Assembly: GCF_003797825.1 (NCBI RefSeq)
Contig: NZ_RKME01000021.1
Span: 37,683 to 101,682, forward strand
Reading direction: 5' to 3'
DNA: 64,000 bases
Source of the DNA: Gordonia sp. OPL2
GTDB taxonomy: Bacteria > Actinomycetota > Actinomycetes > Mycobacteriales > Mycobacteriaceae
The position numbers were made by a program, and so were the translations under genes. Positions 16,778-25,557 of the stretch are shown here, piece by piece (positions within the stretch are counted from its first letter, which is position 1; every line of letters begins with the position of its first letter). The notes beneath the pieces are model-generated. The model ran no database searches. It was not told the origin of the DNA and worked only from the letters and a program-made list of their open reading frames with translations.

Positions 16778-17056
16778 ATGGGCCGGGGTATCAACGAGAC
16801 AAGCGCACGTCGTTCACGACGGACGATCGGTCGCCGAGTGATCGGCGCCGGATTCGCGGGGGCCGCGATGGCCGGTGCTCTGGCGTTCGCGGCGGCACCC
16901 GCGAGTGCGGAACCGCTGCCGAAGGTCGAACCGACCGTCGAGAACGCGGCACCTACGCTCGACAACATCAAGCTGGGGATCGATCGTGCGGTCGCCACCA
17001 ATCCGGAACTCGGACCGCTCGGCGAGATCGCCCTGTCCCTGTTCCCGAAGTACTGA
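16778..17056 (+). CDS. Small exported protein of unknown function (92 aa)
   Basis: A basic N-terminus with several arginines is followed by a hydrophobic stretch (GFAGAAMAGALAFAAAP) and an Ala-rich cleavage site (ASA-EP), giving a predicted mature peptide of about 45 residues. The mature part is acidic to neutral (LPKVEPTVENAAPTLDNIK, then LGPLGEIALSLFPKY). The start follows a strong purine-rich site (GGGGGAAAGG) about 12 bp upstream. I do not recognise the family. It stands alone, flanked by a repeat cluster upstream and short repeats plus a strong hairpin downstream. Confidence 0.6.
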   Translation: MGRGINETSARRSRRTIGRRVIGAGFAGAAMAGALAFAAAPASAEPLPKVEPTVENAAPTLDNIKLGIDRAVATNPELGPLGEIALSLFPKY

Positions 17057-17080
17057 GCACTCAGCACGGAACACGCTGAA

Positions 17081-17122
17081 GTACTGAACACGCAGTGCTG
17101 AACACGCAGTACTGACACACGT
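17081..17122. repeat. 14-bp tandem repeats between small exported gene and terminator
   Basis: Three units, GTACTGAACACGCA, GTGCTGAACACGCA and GTACTGACACACGT, directly precede the hairpin at 17123. The stop codon region of the exported gene contains a similar AGTACTGAGCACTCAGC, suggesting local duplication around the gene end. Confidence 0.6.
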
Positions 17123-17162
17123 CGACGACACCCGCCGGGGCGAGATCCGGCGGGTGTCGTCG
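17123..17162. terminator. Bidirectional hairpin terminator
   Basis: A perfect 16-bp stem (CGACGACACCCGCCGG with its complement) closes an 8-nt loop GGCGAGAT. It lies between the convergent small exported gene and the nSTAND-WD40 gene, and a T-containing tract (TCTTCCT) follows on the + strand. Confidence 0.8.
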
Positions 17163-17170
17163 TCTTCCTG

Positions 17171-20100
17171 TCACCCGCAGTCGGCGGGGATGTCGGTGTG
17201 GGGCAGGTACGACGACCGCTGGCCGTCGGTGAGTGGCGGCGTCGTCGTGCAGATCCAGCTCCGCGCGGTGTCCTCGTCGGTCGTCTGGAGATGCAGGCTG
17301 CCGGTGGTGTCACCGCCGGTGACGATGGTGGCGTCCGTCAGGAGATGCTGCGGCAGTTGCCATTTCGTGGTGGTGTCGGTGGTCGGCAGCAGTGGGGTGA
17401 TCGATTGTGGGTCGTGGAGCCGCCCGTTGTCGGTCAGGCCGTACGTCGTCAGGTGATGGGTCGAGGTCCCGACGGCGAGCCGTGTCGGCATGAGTGCGAG
17501 CGTGGCGGCGTGCACGTTCGGTTGCCGGTCGATCAGGACCGGACGGCCACGCCGGATGTCCCACGTGCTCAGGTCCGCGGCGCCGAGGATGACGGTGCCG
17601 CCATCGCGCCCGAACACCACGCTGGTCGCCGGGCTGGTGTCATCGATCACCTCGCTCGGTGTGCTCTGCCCTGACCTCACGTCGTACAGGTAGGTCCGTT
17701 TGTCGTCGGAGGTCACTGCGAGGAGCTGTCCGTCGGGGCTGAACGCGACGCTGCGGATCAGGTCGCGCGGACCGGTGAGCGGCGCACCGACAGGCACCGG
17801 CCGTCGTGGGTCGGCGGTGTCCCAGAGTTGCACGGTCGTGTCGTCGGCGCCGGTGGCGAGGAGATCGGCGTGCGGGGCGAACGCGATGGCGTTCGTGTAG
17901 CGCGTGGCCGCGGTGATATCGGCGGTCGACCGGGGCGCGGCGGGATCGCTGATGTCCCACAGCTGGATTCGGCCGCCATTGTTGTTGGCCGTCGCCGCCT
18001 GGGTGCCGGCGGAGTTCATCGTGACCGACGGATGATCGTTCACGCGTCGCTCCACGGGGATGCGAGCGCGTCGCGCCCACCCGCCGGCACCCTGCGTCCA
18101 CACGTTGAGCGTGGTGTCGGTGCCGACCGTGGTGAGGACGTCGCCGTCGGCGCTGTTGCCGATGTCGGTGATGGTGCCGCCCCGATCCGGGATGACGCCC
18201 GGCGGCAGGTGCCAGAGGTCGATGGCGCCGTCGGAGCGCCCGACGATGAGGGAGTTGCCATCGGGGCCGAACACTGTGGAGAACGCGCGGACCGACCCCT
18301 GCTCGGGCGCGCCGTGCATGCTCGCCGACTGCAGCGACCAGAGGGTCACCGGTTCGGCCGGGTTGACGGTGTTCCAGACCGTGACGGCGCCGTCGGCGCG
18401 CGCGGAGGCGACCTGGTCGCCTCTCGGCGCGAACACGATCGACCACGATCCGGCGGTCGTGTTCGGCAGGGATGTCGTGATCGGGGTGGGACGGCCGAGG
18501 TCGGTCACGTTCCACAGCTGGGCGTTGGGACTGTCGCCTGTCACCCCCAGGGTGCGGCTGTCCGGACTGAACGCCACCGAGTGGGTGATGGTCGGGAATC
18601 CGGTGATCGGTGGCCCGGCCGGTACCGGGACGTCGGGGTTGCGGGTGTCGAACAGACGGACCACGCGATCGTCGCCACCGGTGGCGAGCAGCCGGCCGTC
18701 GGTGCTGTAGGCGACGGTCCGTGCGGCCCGGACATGTGCGGTGAGGACGGCGGTCTCGCGTAGGCCGCCGTCGTCGCCGACGGCGTAGACGGTGACCGTC
18801 CCGTCGTCCGACGACGCCGCCAGATGCCGACCGTCCGGTGCGAATCGGACCATGTAGACGGTGCCGTGCCCGGGGCTCACCGATGTGTGCTGGCGGGGCG
18901 CCGAGGGCGACGAGATGTCCCACACGCGGACTGTCCCGTCGCCGCTGCCGGTCGCGAGCAGGGGTCGCGTCGGATGAAAAGCCGTGGACGTCAGATAGTT
19001 CCGATAGCCGGTCAGGGTGGCGACCGATCGGAACGAGTCGTCGTCGGTGCGTTGCCAGAGCCGCGCGGTCCGATCACCGCTGGCCGACGCGAAGAAGCGT
19101 CCGTCGGGGGCGATGCTCACGTCATAGACGGGACCGGTGTGCCCGACCAGCGGACGGGACAGGGGAGTGGTCGCGGCGCCGAGTACCCGCTGGCTGACCG
19201 TCGCGTCGTCGGGGTAGAGGCTAGCGGCCACGAGCAGGAGTCGCGCGGCGAGCGACGGATTGCTCTGCTGGAGGCTGTCGATGTGCGAGAGCAGTGCTGC
19301 CCGTTCGGCACTGTTGCGCTGCTGGGTCAGGTCGTGCGCCTGCCGGAAGCTGATGGCGGCGGTGATCGTGGACACGATGGCGAGCACCACGACGAGGGTG
19401 ATCGATCCGAATCGGATCATCCGCCGACGCCGTTGCTGCACGACGGCCGCGTCGATGAACGCCTCGTTCTCCGTAGACAGGAGGTGCTGATAGTTGCGGC
19501 GCAGCGAGGCCCGGTGCTGGCGGGCGACGTCCAGGCGCGATCCGGTGTAGAGGAACGAACGGCTGCGTCCCGTCTCCACCCACGACGTGGTGTCGGTGTC
19601 GAGACGCTGACGCCACAGATGGATGCCGGAGTCGGCCGCGATCCATTCGGCCAGGCGCGGCCATGACGTCAGCACGACGTCGTGGACCAGCATCACCGAA
19701 TCCGACGACACGATGAGCAGCCGCGCTTGCGCGAAGACGTCGATCACCGACGAGATGCGGGCGGGGAACCGGTCGGCGATCGTCTCGGTGTGCAGTGGCA
19801 CGCGCAGCGCCACGCCGGCGGGCCCGACGTGGACGAGAGCCAGCAGCAGGGCGCGGGCCAGGTTGTGGTCGTCCGGGTCGACCGCCGACCACGCATCCTC
19901 GGCGGTGTCGGCGACCGCACGGGCGATCCCGCCCGTCGCGCGATAGCCCGAGATCGTCATCCGATTGCCCGAGCGGCGCGACCAGGTCGCGGCCAGGACG
20001 TGCGCGAGCAGCGGCAGCCGTCCGGCGCGATCACCGACCGGCGAGGCGGCGTGCAGGTCGCCGATCATGACGTCGGCGAGTCCGGATTCGATCCGGCCGC

Positions 20101-21028
20101 CGGCCAGCCGGATCGGCCCCATGATGACCTCGCGCAACTGGGCGCCGGTCATCTCGGAGACGATGACGCATCGCGACTGCCACGCCTGGGCGAGGACCGG
20201 GAACTCGACGCACTGCCCGAAGAAGTCCGCGCGGACTCCGAGTACGACGACAGCATCGGTGGCCAGGCTCTCGACCTCGCGGATCGCGTCGACCACTCCA
20301 CCGTCGGGCAGGGCGAACACATCCTCGAACTGGTCGAGCACGATGACGTCGGGACGCGCGGCCGTGTCCGCGGTCGGTGTGGTGCCCGTGGGGACGGCAC
20401 CGGTCGGCTGGGTCGGAGTGGTGGTCGCCGTGTGTGCCGGCACCGTGTCGTGAACGCGGACCCCGGCTGTCGTGATGGTGGCGCGCCGCGGGACGCCCAG
20501 CCGTCGATCCCGCGCCAGACCGGCATCGAGCAGCGACGACTTCCCGGAACCGGAGACACCCGCGACGACGACGAGCCTCGGTCCGGTCTCGGCCCGCGCC
20601 GCGGCGCGGATCTCGTCCACCAGCGTCGCGACGAGATCGTCACGACCGAAGAACAGGGCGCTGTCGGCGGCCGTCAGTGACGCGAGTCCCGCGTACGGTC
20701 GCGTCACCGTCGGCGACGGCGCGACGTCGGCGGGTCCGCCGTCGGGTGCCCGGCCGTCGGACTGCCGGTCGTCGTCGCCGCTCAGGTGCGCGTGCCAGAG
20801 TTCCTTCCACTGCGGCAGAGACAACACGTCGGCCTCGCCCGCGGCGACGGCACGGGCCGTGAGCCACAGCAGCAGGGGTTCGACGGTCGCGAAATCGCGC
20901 GGCAGATGACGGCCGTTGCGCCAGTCACTGATCCGCTGGGCGGACACCGTCGAGCGGGACGCCGCCGCGCGCAGCGTGGGTCGCCCGGCCTGCACGAACA
21001 ACCGGGCCAACGATTCACCGAAGTCCAC
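17171..21028 (-). CDS. HTH-nSTAND1 NTPase with transmembrane segment and WD40 repeats
   Basis: A 1285-residue signalling ATPase. Residues about 15-45 form an XRE-like helix-turn-helix (ISDWRNGRHLPRDF). A conserved PYAGLASLTAADSALFFGRD block (111-130) introduces the nSTAND1 ATPase, with Walker A GVSGSGKSS at about 157-165 and Walker B VIVLDQFED at about 228-236. One hydrophobic segment (SITLVVVLAIVSTITAAISF) near residue 560 would anchor it in the membrane. From about 640 to the end there are roughly a dozen WD40 blades (ASGDRTARLW, ATGSGDGTVRVWD, ATGADDTTVQLWD). STAND proteins are typically sensors that oligomerise on ligand binding. Here the WD40 part would be outside if the anchor is a single pass, or the sensor if it folds back. 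The GTG start at 21028 is inferred. No dedicated effector domain is recognised. Confidence 0.85.
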   Translation of the reverse strand: MDFGESLARLFVQAGRPTLRAAASRSTVSAQRISDWRNGRHLPRDFATVEPLLLWLTARAVAAGEADVLSLPQWKELWHAHLSGDDDRQSDGRAPDGGPADVAPSPTVTRPYAGLASLTAADSALFFGRDDLVATLVDEIRAAARAETGPRLVVVAGVSGSGKSSLLDAGLARDRRLGVPRRATITTAGVRVHDTVPAHTATTTPTQPTGAVPTGTTPTADTAARPDVIVLDQFEDVFALPDGGVVDAIREVESLATDAVVVLGVRADFFGQCVEFPVLAQAWQSRCVIVSEMTGAQLREVIMGPIRLAGGRIESGLADVMIGDLHAASPVGDRAGRLPLLAHVLAATWSRRSGNRMTISGYRATGGIARAVADTAEDAWSAVDPDDHNLARALLLALVHVGPAGVALRVPLHTETIADRFPARISSVIDVFAQARLLIVSSDSVMLVHDVVLTSWPRLAEWIAADSGIHLWRQRLDTDTTSWVETGRSRSFLYTGSRLDVARQHRASLRRNYQHLLSTENEAFIDAAVVQQRRRRMIRFGSITLVVVLAIVSTITAAISFRQAHDLTQQRNSAERAALLSHIDSLQQSNPSLAARLLLVAASLYPDDATVSQRVLGAATTPLSRPLVGHTGPVYDVSIAPDGRFFASASGDRTARLWQRTDDDSFRSVATLTGYRNYLTSTAFHPTRPLLATGSGDGTVRVWDISSPSAPRQHTSVSPGHGTVYMVRFAPDGRHLAASSDDGTVTVYAVGDDGGLRETAVLTAHVRAARTVAYSTDGRLLATGGDDRVVRLFDTRNPDVPVPAGPPITGFPTITHSVAFSPDSRTLGVTGDSPNAQLWNVTDLGRPTPITTSLPNTTAGSWSIVFAPRGDQVASARADGAVTVWNTVNPAEPVTLWSLQSASMHGAPEQGSVRAFSTVFGPDGNSLIVGRSDGAIDLWHLPPGVIPDRGGTITDIGNSADGDVLTTVGTDTTLNVWTQGAGGWARRARIPVERRVNDHPSVTMNSAGTQAATANNNGGRIQLWDISDPAAPRSTADITAATRYTNAIAFAPHADLLATGADDTTVQLWDTADPRRPVPVGAPLTGPRDLIRSVAFSPDGQLLAVTSDDKRTYLYDVRSGQSTPSEVIDDTSPATSVVFGRDGGTVILGAADLSTWDIRRGRPVLIDRQPNVHAATLALMPTRLAVGTSTHHLTTYGLTDNGRLHDPQSITPLLPTTDTTTKWQLPQHLLTDATIVTGGDTTGSLHLQTTDEDTARSWICTTTPPLTDGQRSSYLPHTDIPADCG

Positions 21029-21300
21029 TCACCATCACCGAGATCCCCGACCGACATATCGCATCAACGATGCGGGTCAATGATGCTCCCCCCGACGACG
21101 CGGGCGCCAATCAACGTGAGCGCGGACACGTCTGTGGTCAGATGCTCGGGCGGGGCGCCGCATCCGGTCGTCTCCGGTGGATGTCCGGTGGATGTCCGGT
21201 GTCCGGTCCGGAATGTTCGTTCCGCCGCTGAACTGCGGTTTCGGTGCCGTGCGTCGACGTCGTGTGGATCCGGCCGCGGCGGTGCACTGAACTCGTGGCA

Positions 21301-21407
21301 ACGCGCTCGACCGCCATCGAGCGCGTAGCTGCAGCCGTTGCACGACGCGCGGGTGGCGTGATCGGAGCCATCGGTGTCGGGGGTGCGGGTCGCGCAACGG
21401 CTGCAGC
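21301..21407. other. Two strong inverted repeats in the gap before ridA
   Basis: The gap 21029-21432 (about 400 bp) holds no supported gene. It contains ACGCGCTCGA-6 nt-TCGAGCGCGT (21301-21326), a perfect hairpin. Beyond it, GCTGCAGCCGTTGC (21328-21341) is perfectly complementary to GCAACGGCTGCAGC (21394-21407) across 52 nt. The two structures are adjacent and could form alternative folds in a leader RNA or be operators. A GTCCGGTGGATGTCCGGTG short duplication lies at about 21173-21210. Confidence 0.6.
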
Positions 21408-21432
21408 GGTCACCGGCCGTAGGATCGGCCGC

Positions 21433-21837
21433 ATGTCGCGAGTTCGTCTGAACGGTTCGGCCGGCCTGCACGACGGCGGGTTCGCCTACAGCGCGACCGT
21501 CGCGCCCGGTCCGCTCGTGTTCACCGCGGGGATCAGCCCGCTGGACGCCGAGGGCGGCATCGTCGCCCCGGGAGACGTCGTCGGCCAGACCCGCCGGTGT
21601 CTGGAGATCCTTCGCATCGTCCTCGCCGAGCAGGGGGCGTCGTTCGCCGACATCGTCAAGCTGACGGTCTACGTCGCGGAGCGACTGCAGGCCGACCTCG
21701 TCGTCGCCTGGCAGGAGATCGTCGCCACGGTCGATCCGCCGGTGCCGCCCGCGATGATGATGGGCGTGACCGTTCTCGCCTACGACGACCAGCTCGTCGA
21801 GATCGAGGCGATCGCGGCCCCGGCCGGGACCCGATGA
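21433..21837 (+). CDS. RidA/YjgF/YER057c family protein
   Basis: Reactive enamine/imine deaminase-like protein of 134 residues. It has the typical FTAGISPLDAEGGIVAPGDV segment, the long helix QTRRCLEILRIVLAEQG and DIVKLTVYVAERLQ. The C-terminal PPVPPAMMMGVTVLAYDDQLVEIEA is typical of the family, but the canonical catalytic Arg of RidA (in the xxxRxxV region) is replaced around PPAMMMGV, so it may belong to a RidA subfamily with another role. It is followed 37 bp later by the winged-helix gene, possibly in one transcript. Confidence 0.82.
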   Translation: MSRVRLNGSAGLHDGGFAYSATVAPGPLVFTAGISPLDAEGGIVAPGDVVGQTRRCLEILRIVLAEQGASFADIVKLTVYVAERLQADLVVAWQEIVATVDPPVPPAMMMGVTVLAYDDQLVEIEAIAAPAGTR

Positions 21838-21874
21838 CACCACGACGACCCTGCGTCGGTCCGGCCGATCCGTC

Positions 21875-23062
21875 ATGAGTGCGCGTCCCCGGATCACCGA
21901 CGCCCGACGACGCGCCCGCCTGGTGGATCGTCACCGGCTGACGGGATCGGATCGTGCGGAGACGATCACCGACGTCGCCGATGCGCTCGTCGGCTATCAC
22001 GCGACCACGCCTTCGACGGTCTTTCTGTCGGCGTGGGCACGCATCCCCGGTTTCACCCCCGACGCGATGGATGCCGCGCTGTACCGCGATCGGGATCTGA
22101 TCAAACAGCTCGCGATGCGGCGCACGCTGTTCGTCGTGACCCGTGATGTGCTCGCCGACGCGGTGGGTGCCGTCGGTCCGCGCGTCGCCGCCTCCGAACG
22201 CACCAACATGCTGCGCGACCTGCGTCGCAGCCCCGGTTTCCCGGATCCGGAGGACTGGATCGACCGGGCCCGGTCGGCGGTCCTCGACGACCTCGCCGAT
22301 GGCGAAGCGCGGTCCTCGACCGAACTGCGCCGCCGACTGTCCGCACTCGACGGATATGTGACCCACGGTGTCGGCACGCAGTGGGAGGCCCGGGCACCGA
22401 TGGGTCCCCGGGTCCTCAACATGATGAGCGCCGCGGGCGACATCGTGCGTGGCCCCAACGCCCAGGGCTGGCATCTCTCGCGTCCGTCGTGGGTGTCGAT
22501 GTCGGCGTGGCTCGGCCATCCGTTGGACGCGGTGAGCGTCGACGATGGGCATCGAGCGATGGTGCGTCGCTGGCTGCGCGCCTTCGGGCCGGGCACCGAG
22601 ACCGACATCGTCTGGTGGTTGGGCTCGACGAAACGGGCGGTGCGTACCGCACTCGCCGGACTCGACGTCGTCGAGGTCGAACTCGACGACGGTGCGATCG
22701 GATACGTCCTCGCCGACGACCTGCCGTCGGACGCCGACGACGAGGTCGAGCCGCGGGCGTTCCTCCTGCCCGAACTCGACCCGACGACGATGGGATGGAA
22801 GCTGCGCGACTTCTATCTCGGCGCACACGGCTCGCGCGTGTTCGACCGCAACGGCAACGGTGGGCAGACCGCCTGGTGGGACGGGCGCATCGTCGGCGGA
22901 TGGCGGCAGCATCGCGACGACGGCCGGATCGAGGTCCACACCTTCGAGACGCTGCCGAAAGCGGCGACGCGGCAATTCTCCGAACGCGCCGAGGAACTGG
23001 CCGCCTGGCTCGGGGAGGTCCGGCCGGCGCCCGGATATCCGGCACCGTTCATGCGGGGCTGA
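21875..23062 (+). CDS. Winged helix DNA-binding domain protein (YcaQ/HTH_42-related)
   Basis: A 395-residue protein that looks like the actinobacterial winged-helix DNA-binding domain family related to the AlkX/YcaQ glycosylases. It shows an N-terminal RARLVDRHRLTG, RTLFVVTRD in the first third, WGHP-like residues replaced by WLGHPLD, and LLPELDPTTMGWKLRDFYLG followed by a VWWDGRIVGGW-like RIVGGW strand near the C-terminus. In YcaQ homologues this fold unhooks interstrand crosslinks, but many actinobacterial members are uncharacterised. Function is therefore tentative. It shares direction with ridA and is followed by a 21-bp repeat array. Confidence 0.75.
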   Translation: MSARPRITDARRRARLVDRHRLTGSDRAETITDVADALVGYHATTPSTVFLSAWARIPGFTPDAMDAALYRDRDLIKQLAMRRTLFVVTRDVLADAVGAVGPRVAASERTNMLRDLRRSPGFPDPEDWIDRARSAVLDDLADGEARSSTELRRRLSALDGYVTHGVGTQWEARAPMGPRVLNMMSAAGDIVRGPNAQGWHLSRPSWVSMSAWLGHPLDAVSVDDGHRAMVRRWLRAFGPGTETDIVWWLGSTKRAVRTALAGLDVVEVELDDGAIGYVLADDLPSDADDEVEPRAFLLPELDPTTMGWKLRDFYLGAHGSRVFDRNGNGGQTAWWDGRIVGGWRQHRDDGRIEVHTFETLPKAATRQFSERAEELAAWLGEVRPAPGYPAPFMRG

Positions 23063-23087
23063 ACCGCACCGAAGCTCTCCGCCTTGC

Positions 23088-23192
23088 GCCGACGGCAACG
23101 TCGACATTGCCGACGGCAACCCCGTTCGCGCCGACGGCAACCCCGTTCGCGCCGACGGCAACCTCGTTCGCGCCGACGGCAACCTCGATCGC
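23088..23192. repeat. 21-bp tandem repeat array upstream of phoP
   Basis: Five units start at 23088, 23109, 23130, 23151 and 23172, each GCCGACGGCAAC followed by a variable nonamer (GTCGACATT, CCCGTTCGC twice, CTCGTTCGC, CTCGATCGC). A truncated sixth follows. It lies between the winged-helix gene and the phoP promoter. Units are contiguous with no spacers. Confidence 0.85.
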
Positions 23193-23224
23193 GCCGATCG
23201 CGTCCTGTTTCCCCAGGTGAACTC

Positions 23225-23242
23225 TCACAGAAATCTCCCAGC
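23225..23242 (+). promoter_or_regulatory. Candidate PhoP box (autoregulation)
   Basis: TCACAGA-AATC-TCCCAGC matches the mycobacterial PhoP direct-repeat consensus TCACAGC-N4-TCACAGC with two mismatches and exact spacing. It sits 44 bp upstream of the phoP start. Confidence 0.6.
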
Positions 23243-23285
23243 AAGAACGCAGACTCATGGCAGCCTGGTGGGAGAGGGTGATGGC

Positions 23286-24011
23286 ATGAGCGAATCCGCG
23301 AAGAATCAGGGCGCCGGACAGGGTGCGAAGGTCCTCGTCGTCGACGACGAGGAGAACATCCGCGAACTCCTGTCGGTCTCGCTCAAATTCCAGGGCTACG
23401 AGGTGGCCACGGCGGAGAACGGTCCCTCGGCGATCGACCGCTGCCGCACATTCAAACCCGACGTCCTCGTCCTCGACGTCATGATGCCCGGGATGGACGG
23501 TTTCGGTCTGCTGCGCCGACTGCGCGCCGACGGCATCGCCGCCCCGGCGCTGTTCCTGTCCGCGCGGGATTCGGTCGAGGACAAGATCAACGGCCTCACC
23601 ATCGGCGGCGACGACTACGTCACCAAACCCTTCTCCCTCGAGGAGGTCGTCGCGCGATTGCAGGTGCTGTTGCGGCGCAGTGGTTTCGACGAGCAGACGA
23701 AGGAACCGTCGCGACTCCGGTTCGCCGACATCGAACTCGACGACGAGACCCACGAGGTGTGGAAGGCCGGTGAGCTCGTCGCGCTCTCGCCGACCGAGTT
23801 CACCCTGCTGCGCTACTTCATGGTCAACGCCGGCACCGTGCTGTCGAAACCGCGGATTCTCGACCACGTGTGGAACTACGACTTCGGCGGCGAGGTCAAC
23901 GTCGTCGAATCCTATGTCTCCTACCTCCGCCGCAAACTCGACACCGGCGACAGACGCCTGATCCACACGCTGCGTGGTGTCGGCTACGTGATGCGGGAGC
24001 CGCGCGGGTGA
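23286..24011 (+). CDS. phoP: Two-component response regulator (PhoP-like, OmpR family)
   Basis: A 241-residue regulator. The receiver domain has acidic residues 20-21, phospho-acceptor Asp64 (VLVLDVMMPG) and Lys114 (YVTKPF). An OmpR-type winged helix follows (LSPTEFTLLRYFMVNAGTVL, VVESYVSYLRRKLDTG, LRGVGYVMREPR). Long stretches such as LLSVSLKFQG, HEVWKAG and ILDHVWNYDFGG match what I recall of Mycobacterium tuberculosis PhoP more closely than other paralogues. The nearby HIT gene mirrors Rv0757-Rv0759c. It overlaps phoR by GTGA and is probably autoregulated through the box at 23225. In mycobacteria PhoP controls lipid and pH responses. Confidence 0.8.
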   Translation: MSESAKNQGAGQGAKVLVVDDEENIRELLSVSLKFQGYEVATAENGPSAIDRCRTFKPDVLVLDVMMPGMDGFGLLRRLRADGIAAPALFLSARDSVEDKINGLTIGGDDYVTKPFSLEEVVARLQVLLRRSGFDEQTKEPSRLRFADIELDDETHEVWKAGELVALSPTEFTLLRYFMVNAGTVLSKPRILDHVWNYDFGGEVNVVESYVSYLRRKLDTGDRRLIHTLRGVGYVMREPRG

Positions 24012-25498
24012 CCGATGCACCCGCCCCGCCCCGGCGGCACGATCCGCCGACGGTCCCTCCGGCGCCCGAGCACACGCATCCGAGACGTGGCGTCCCCCTG
24101 CGGTTGTCGCTCGTCGGACTGACCCTGGTCCTGGTGGTACTCGGCCTCCTCGCCTCCGGCCTCGCGGTCACGTCGGCGATGAAGGCCGATCTGATCTCGC
24201 GGACCGACGACGGCCTCGAGGGTGCCGTACAGACCTGGGCGCGCCCGCGCGACCCGGCGTCGGCCCCGATCCAGGGTCCGGCGCCCGGGCCGCGCAGACC
24301 GCCCTCGCAGTACTACTCGATGATCACCATCGGCACCGGCGACACCATCGTCAACAACGACTTCAGCGACGAACCCGACCTGGCGTCCCTGCCGTCGGGA
24401 AACATGCGGCCGACGACGGTGAAGTCCGCCGACGGCGACGGACCCGAATGGCGGGTGGTGAAGGCGTCGACGCCGTTCGGTGAGTCGGTCGTCGCGACAC
24501 CGCTCAGCGATGTCCACGCGACCCTGTCCCGCCTCATGTGGCTGCAGTTGGCGATCGGTGCGCTCGTCGTCGTCGCGATCGGTGTGCTGAGTTATCTGCT
24601 GGTGCGATCGAGCCTGCGACCACTGCGTCGGGTGGAGGAGACCGCCCACGCCATCGCCGCCGGCAACCTCAACATGCGTGTGGCCGAGGCCCCACCGAAC
24701 ACCGAGGTCGGCAGCCTGTCCGGGTCGCTGAACACGATGCTCGGCCAGATCCAGCGGGCGTTCGCGAGGACCGCCGCGTCCGAGCAGCAGGCGCGGGCGT
24801 CGGAAGAGAAGATGCGCCGCTTCATCGCCGACGCCAGTCACGAATTACGGACCCCCCTCACGTCGATCAAGGGGTTCGCCGAGTTGTACAAGCAGGGTGC
24901 TGTACCGGACGCCACCGACGCCATGTCTCGGATCGATGCGGAGGCCGGACGCATGGGTCTGCTCGTCGAGGATCTCCTGATGCTGGCCCGCCTCGACGCC
25001 CAGCGCCCGATCGCACATCAGCCGGTCGATGTCCTCGCACTCGCCACCGACGCCGTGCACAGCGCGAAAGCCGCTGCACCGCATCGTGAGATCGGGATCG
25101 AGATCGGCGCGACCGACGAACCGCCGATGGTGTCGGGCGACGCGCCCCGTCTGCTGCAGGTGCTGCGCAACCTCATCAACAACGCGATCGCGCACACTCC
25201 CGCCGAGGCGTCGATCACCGTCGGCGTGGCCGTCGACCGGGGCGCCGGCCGCGACGATGTGGTCCTGCAGGTGACCGACACCGGGCAAGGCCTGACCCCG
25301 GACGAGGCGTCGCACGTCTTCGAGCGGTTCTATCGTGGCGACTCCTCGCGACATCGCGGCGACCGGGGAGGCGGCAGCGGACTGGGTCTGTCGATCGTCG
25401 CCGCGCTGGTCGACGCACATGGCGGGACCGTCGGCGTCGACTCCGCCCCCGGACGCGGCTCGACCTTCTGGGTCCGGCTGCCCCGGCTGGCCGACTGA
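24008..25498 (+). CDS. phoR: Two-component sensor histidine kinase (PhoR-like)
   Basis: A 496-residue membrane kinase that phosphorylates the co-encoded PhoP. TM1 is at about 31-56, a Pro-rich periplasmic sensor at about 57-175, TM2 at about 178-199 and HAMP at about 200-252. DHp with phosphoacceptor His278 (DASHELRTPLTSIKGF) follows, then the ATP-binding domain with N box NLINNAIAHTP, G1 TDTGQGL and G2 GGGSGLGLSI. The GTG start overlaps the phoP stop (GTGA), so the pair is translationally coupled. The periplasmic part is unlike a known ligand-binding fold, and the signal is unknown. Confidence 0.85.
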   Translation: MTDAPAPPRRHDPPTVPPAPEHTHPRRGVPLRLSLVGLTLVLVVLGLLASGLAVTSAMKADLISRTDDGLEGAVQTWARPRDPASAPIQGPAPGPRRPPSQYYSMITIGTGDTIVNNDFSDEPDLASLPSGNMRPTTVKSADGDGPEWRVVKASTPFGESVVATPLSDVHATLSRLMWLQLAIGALVVVAIGVLSYLLVRSSLRPLRRVEETAHAIAAGNLNMRVAEAPPNTEVGSLSGSLNTMLGQIQRAFARTAASEQQARASEEKMRRFIADASHELRTPLTSIKGFAELYKQGAVPDATDAMSRIDAEAGRMGLLVEDLLMLARLDAQRPIAHQPVDVLALATDAVHSAKAAAPHREIGIEIGATDEPPMVSGDAPRLLQVLRNLINNAIAHTPAEASITVGVAVDRGAGRDDVVLQVTDTGQGLTPDEASHVFERFYRGDSSRHRGDRGGGSGLGLSIVAALVDAHGGTVGVDSAPGRGSTFWVRLPRLAD

Positions 25499-25557
25499 CG
25501 CCTCGTACCGCACCACTCGCCGCCCGCACCCCTCGCCGGCCGCACCCCTCGCCGACT

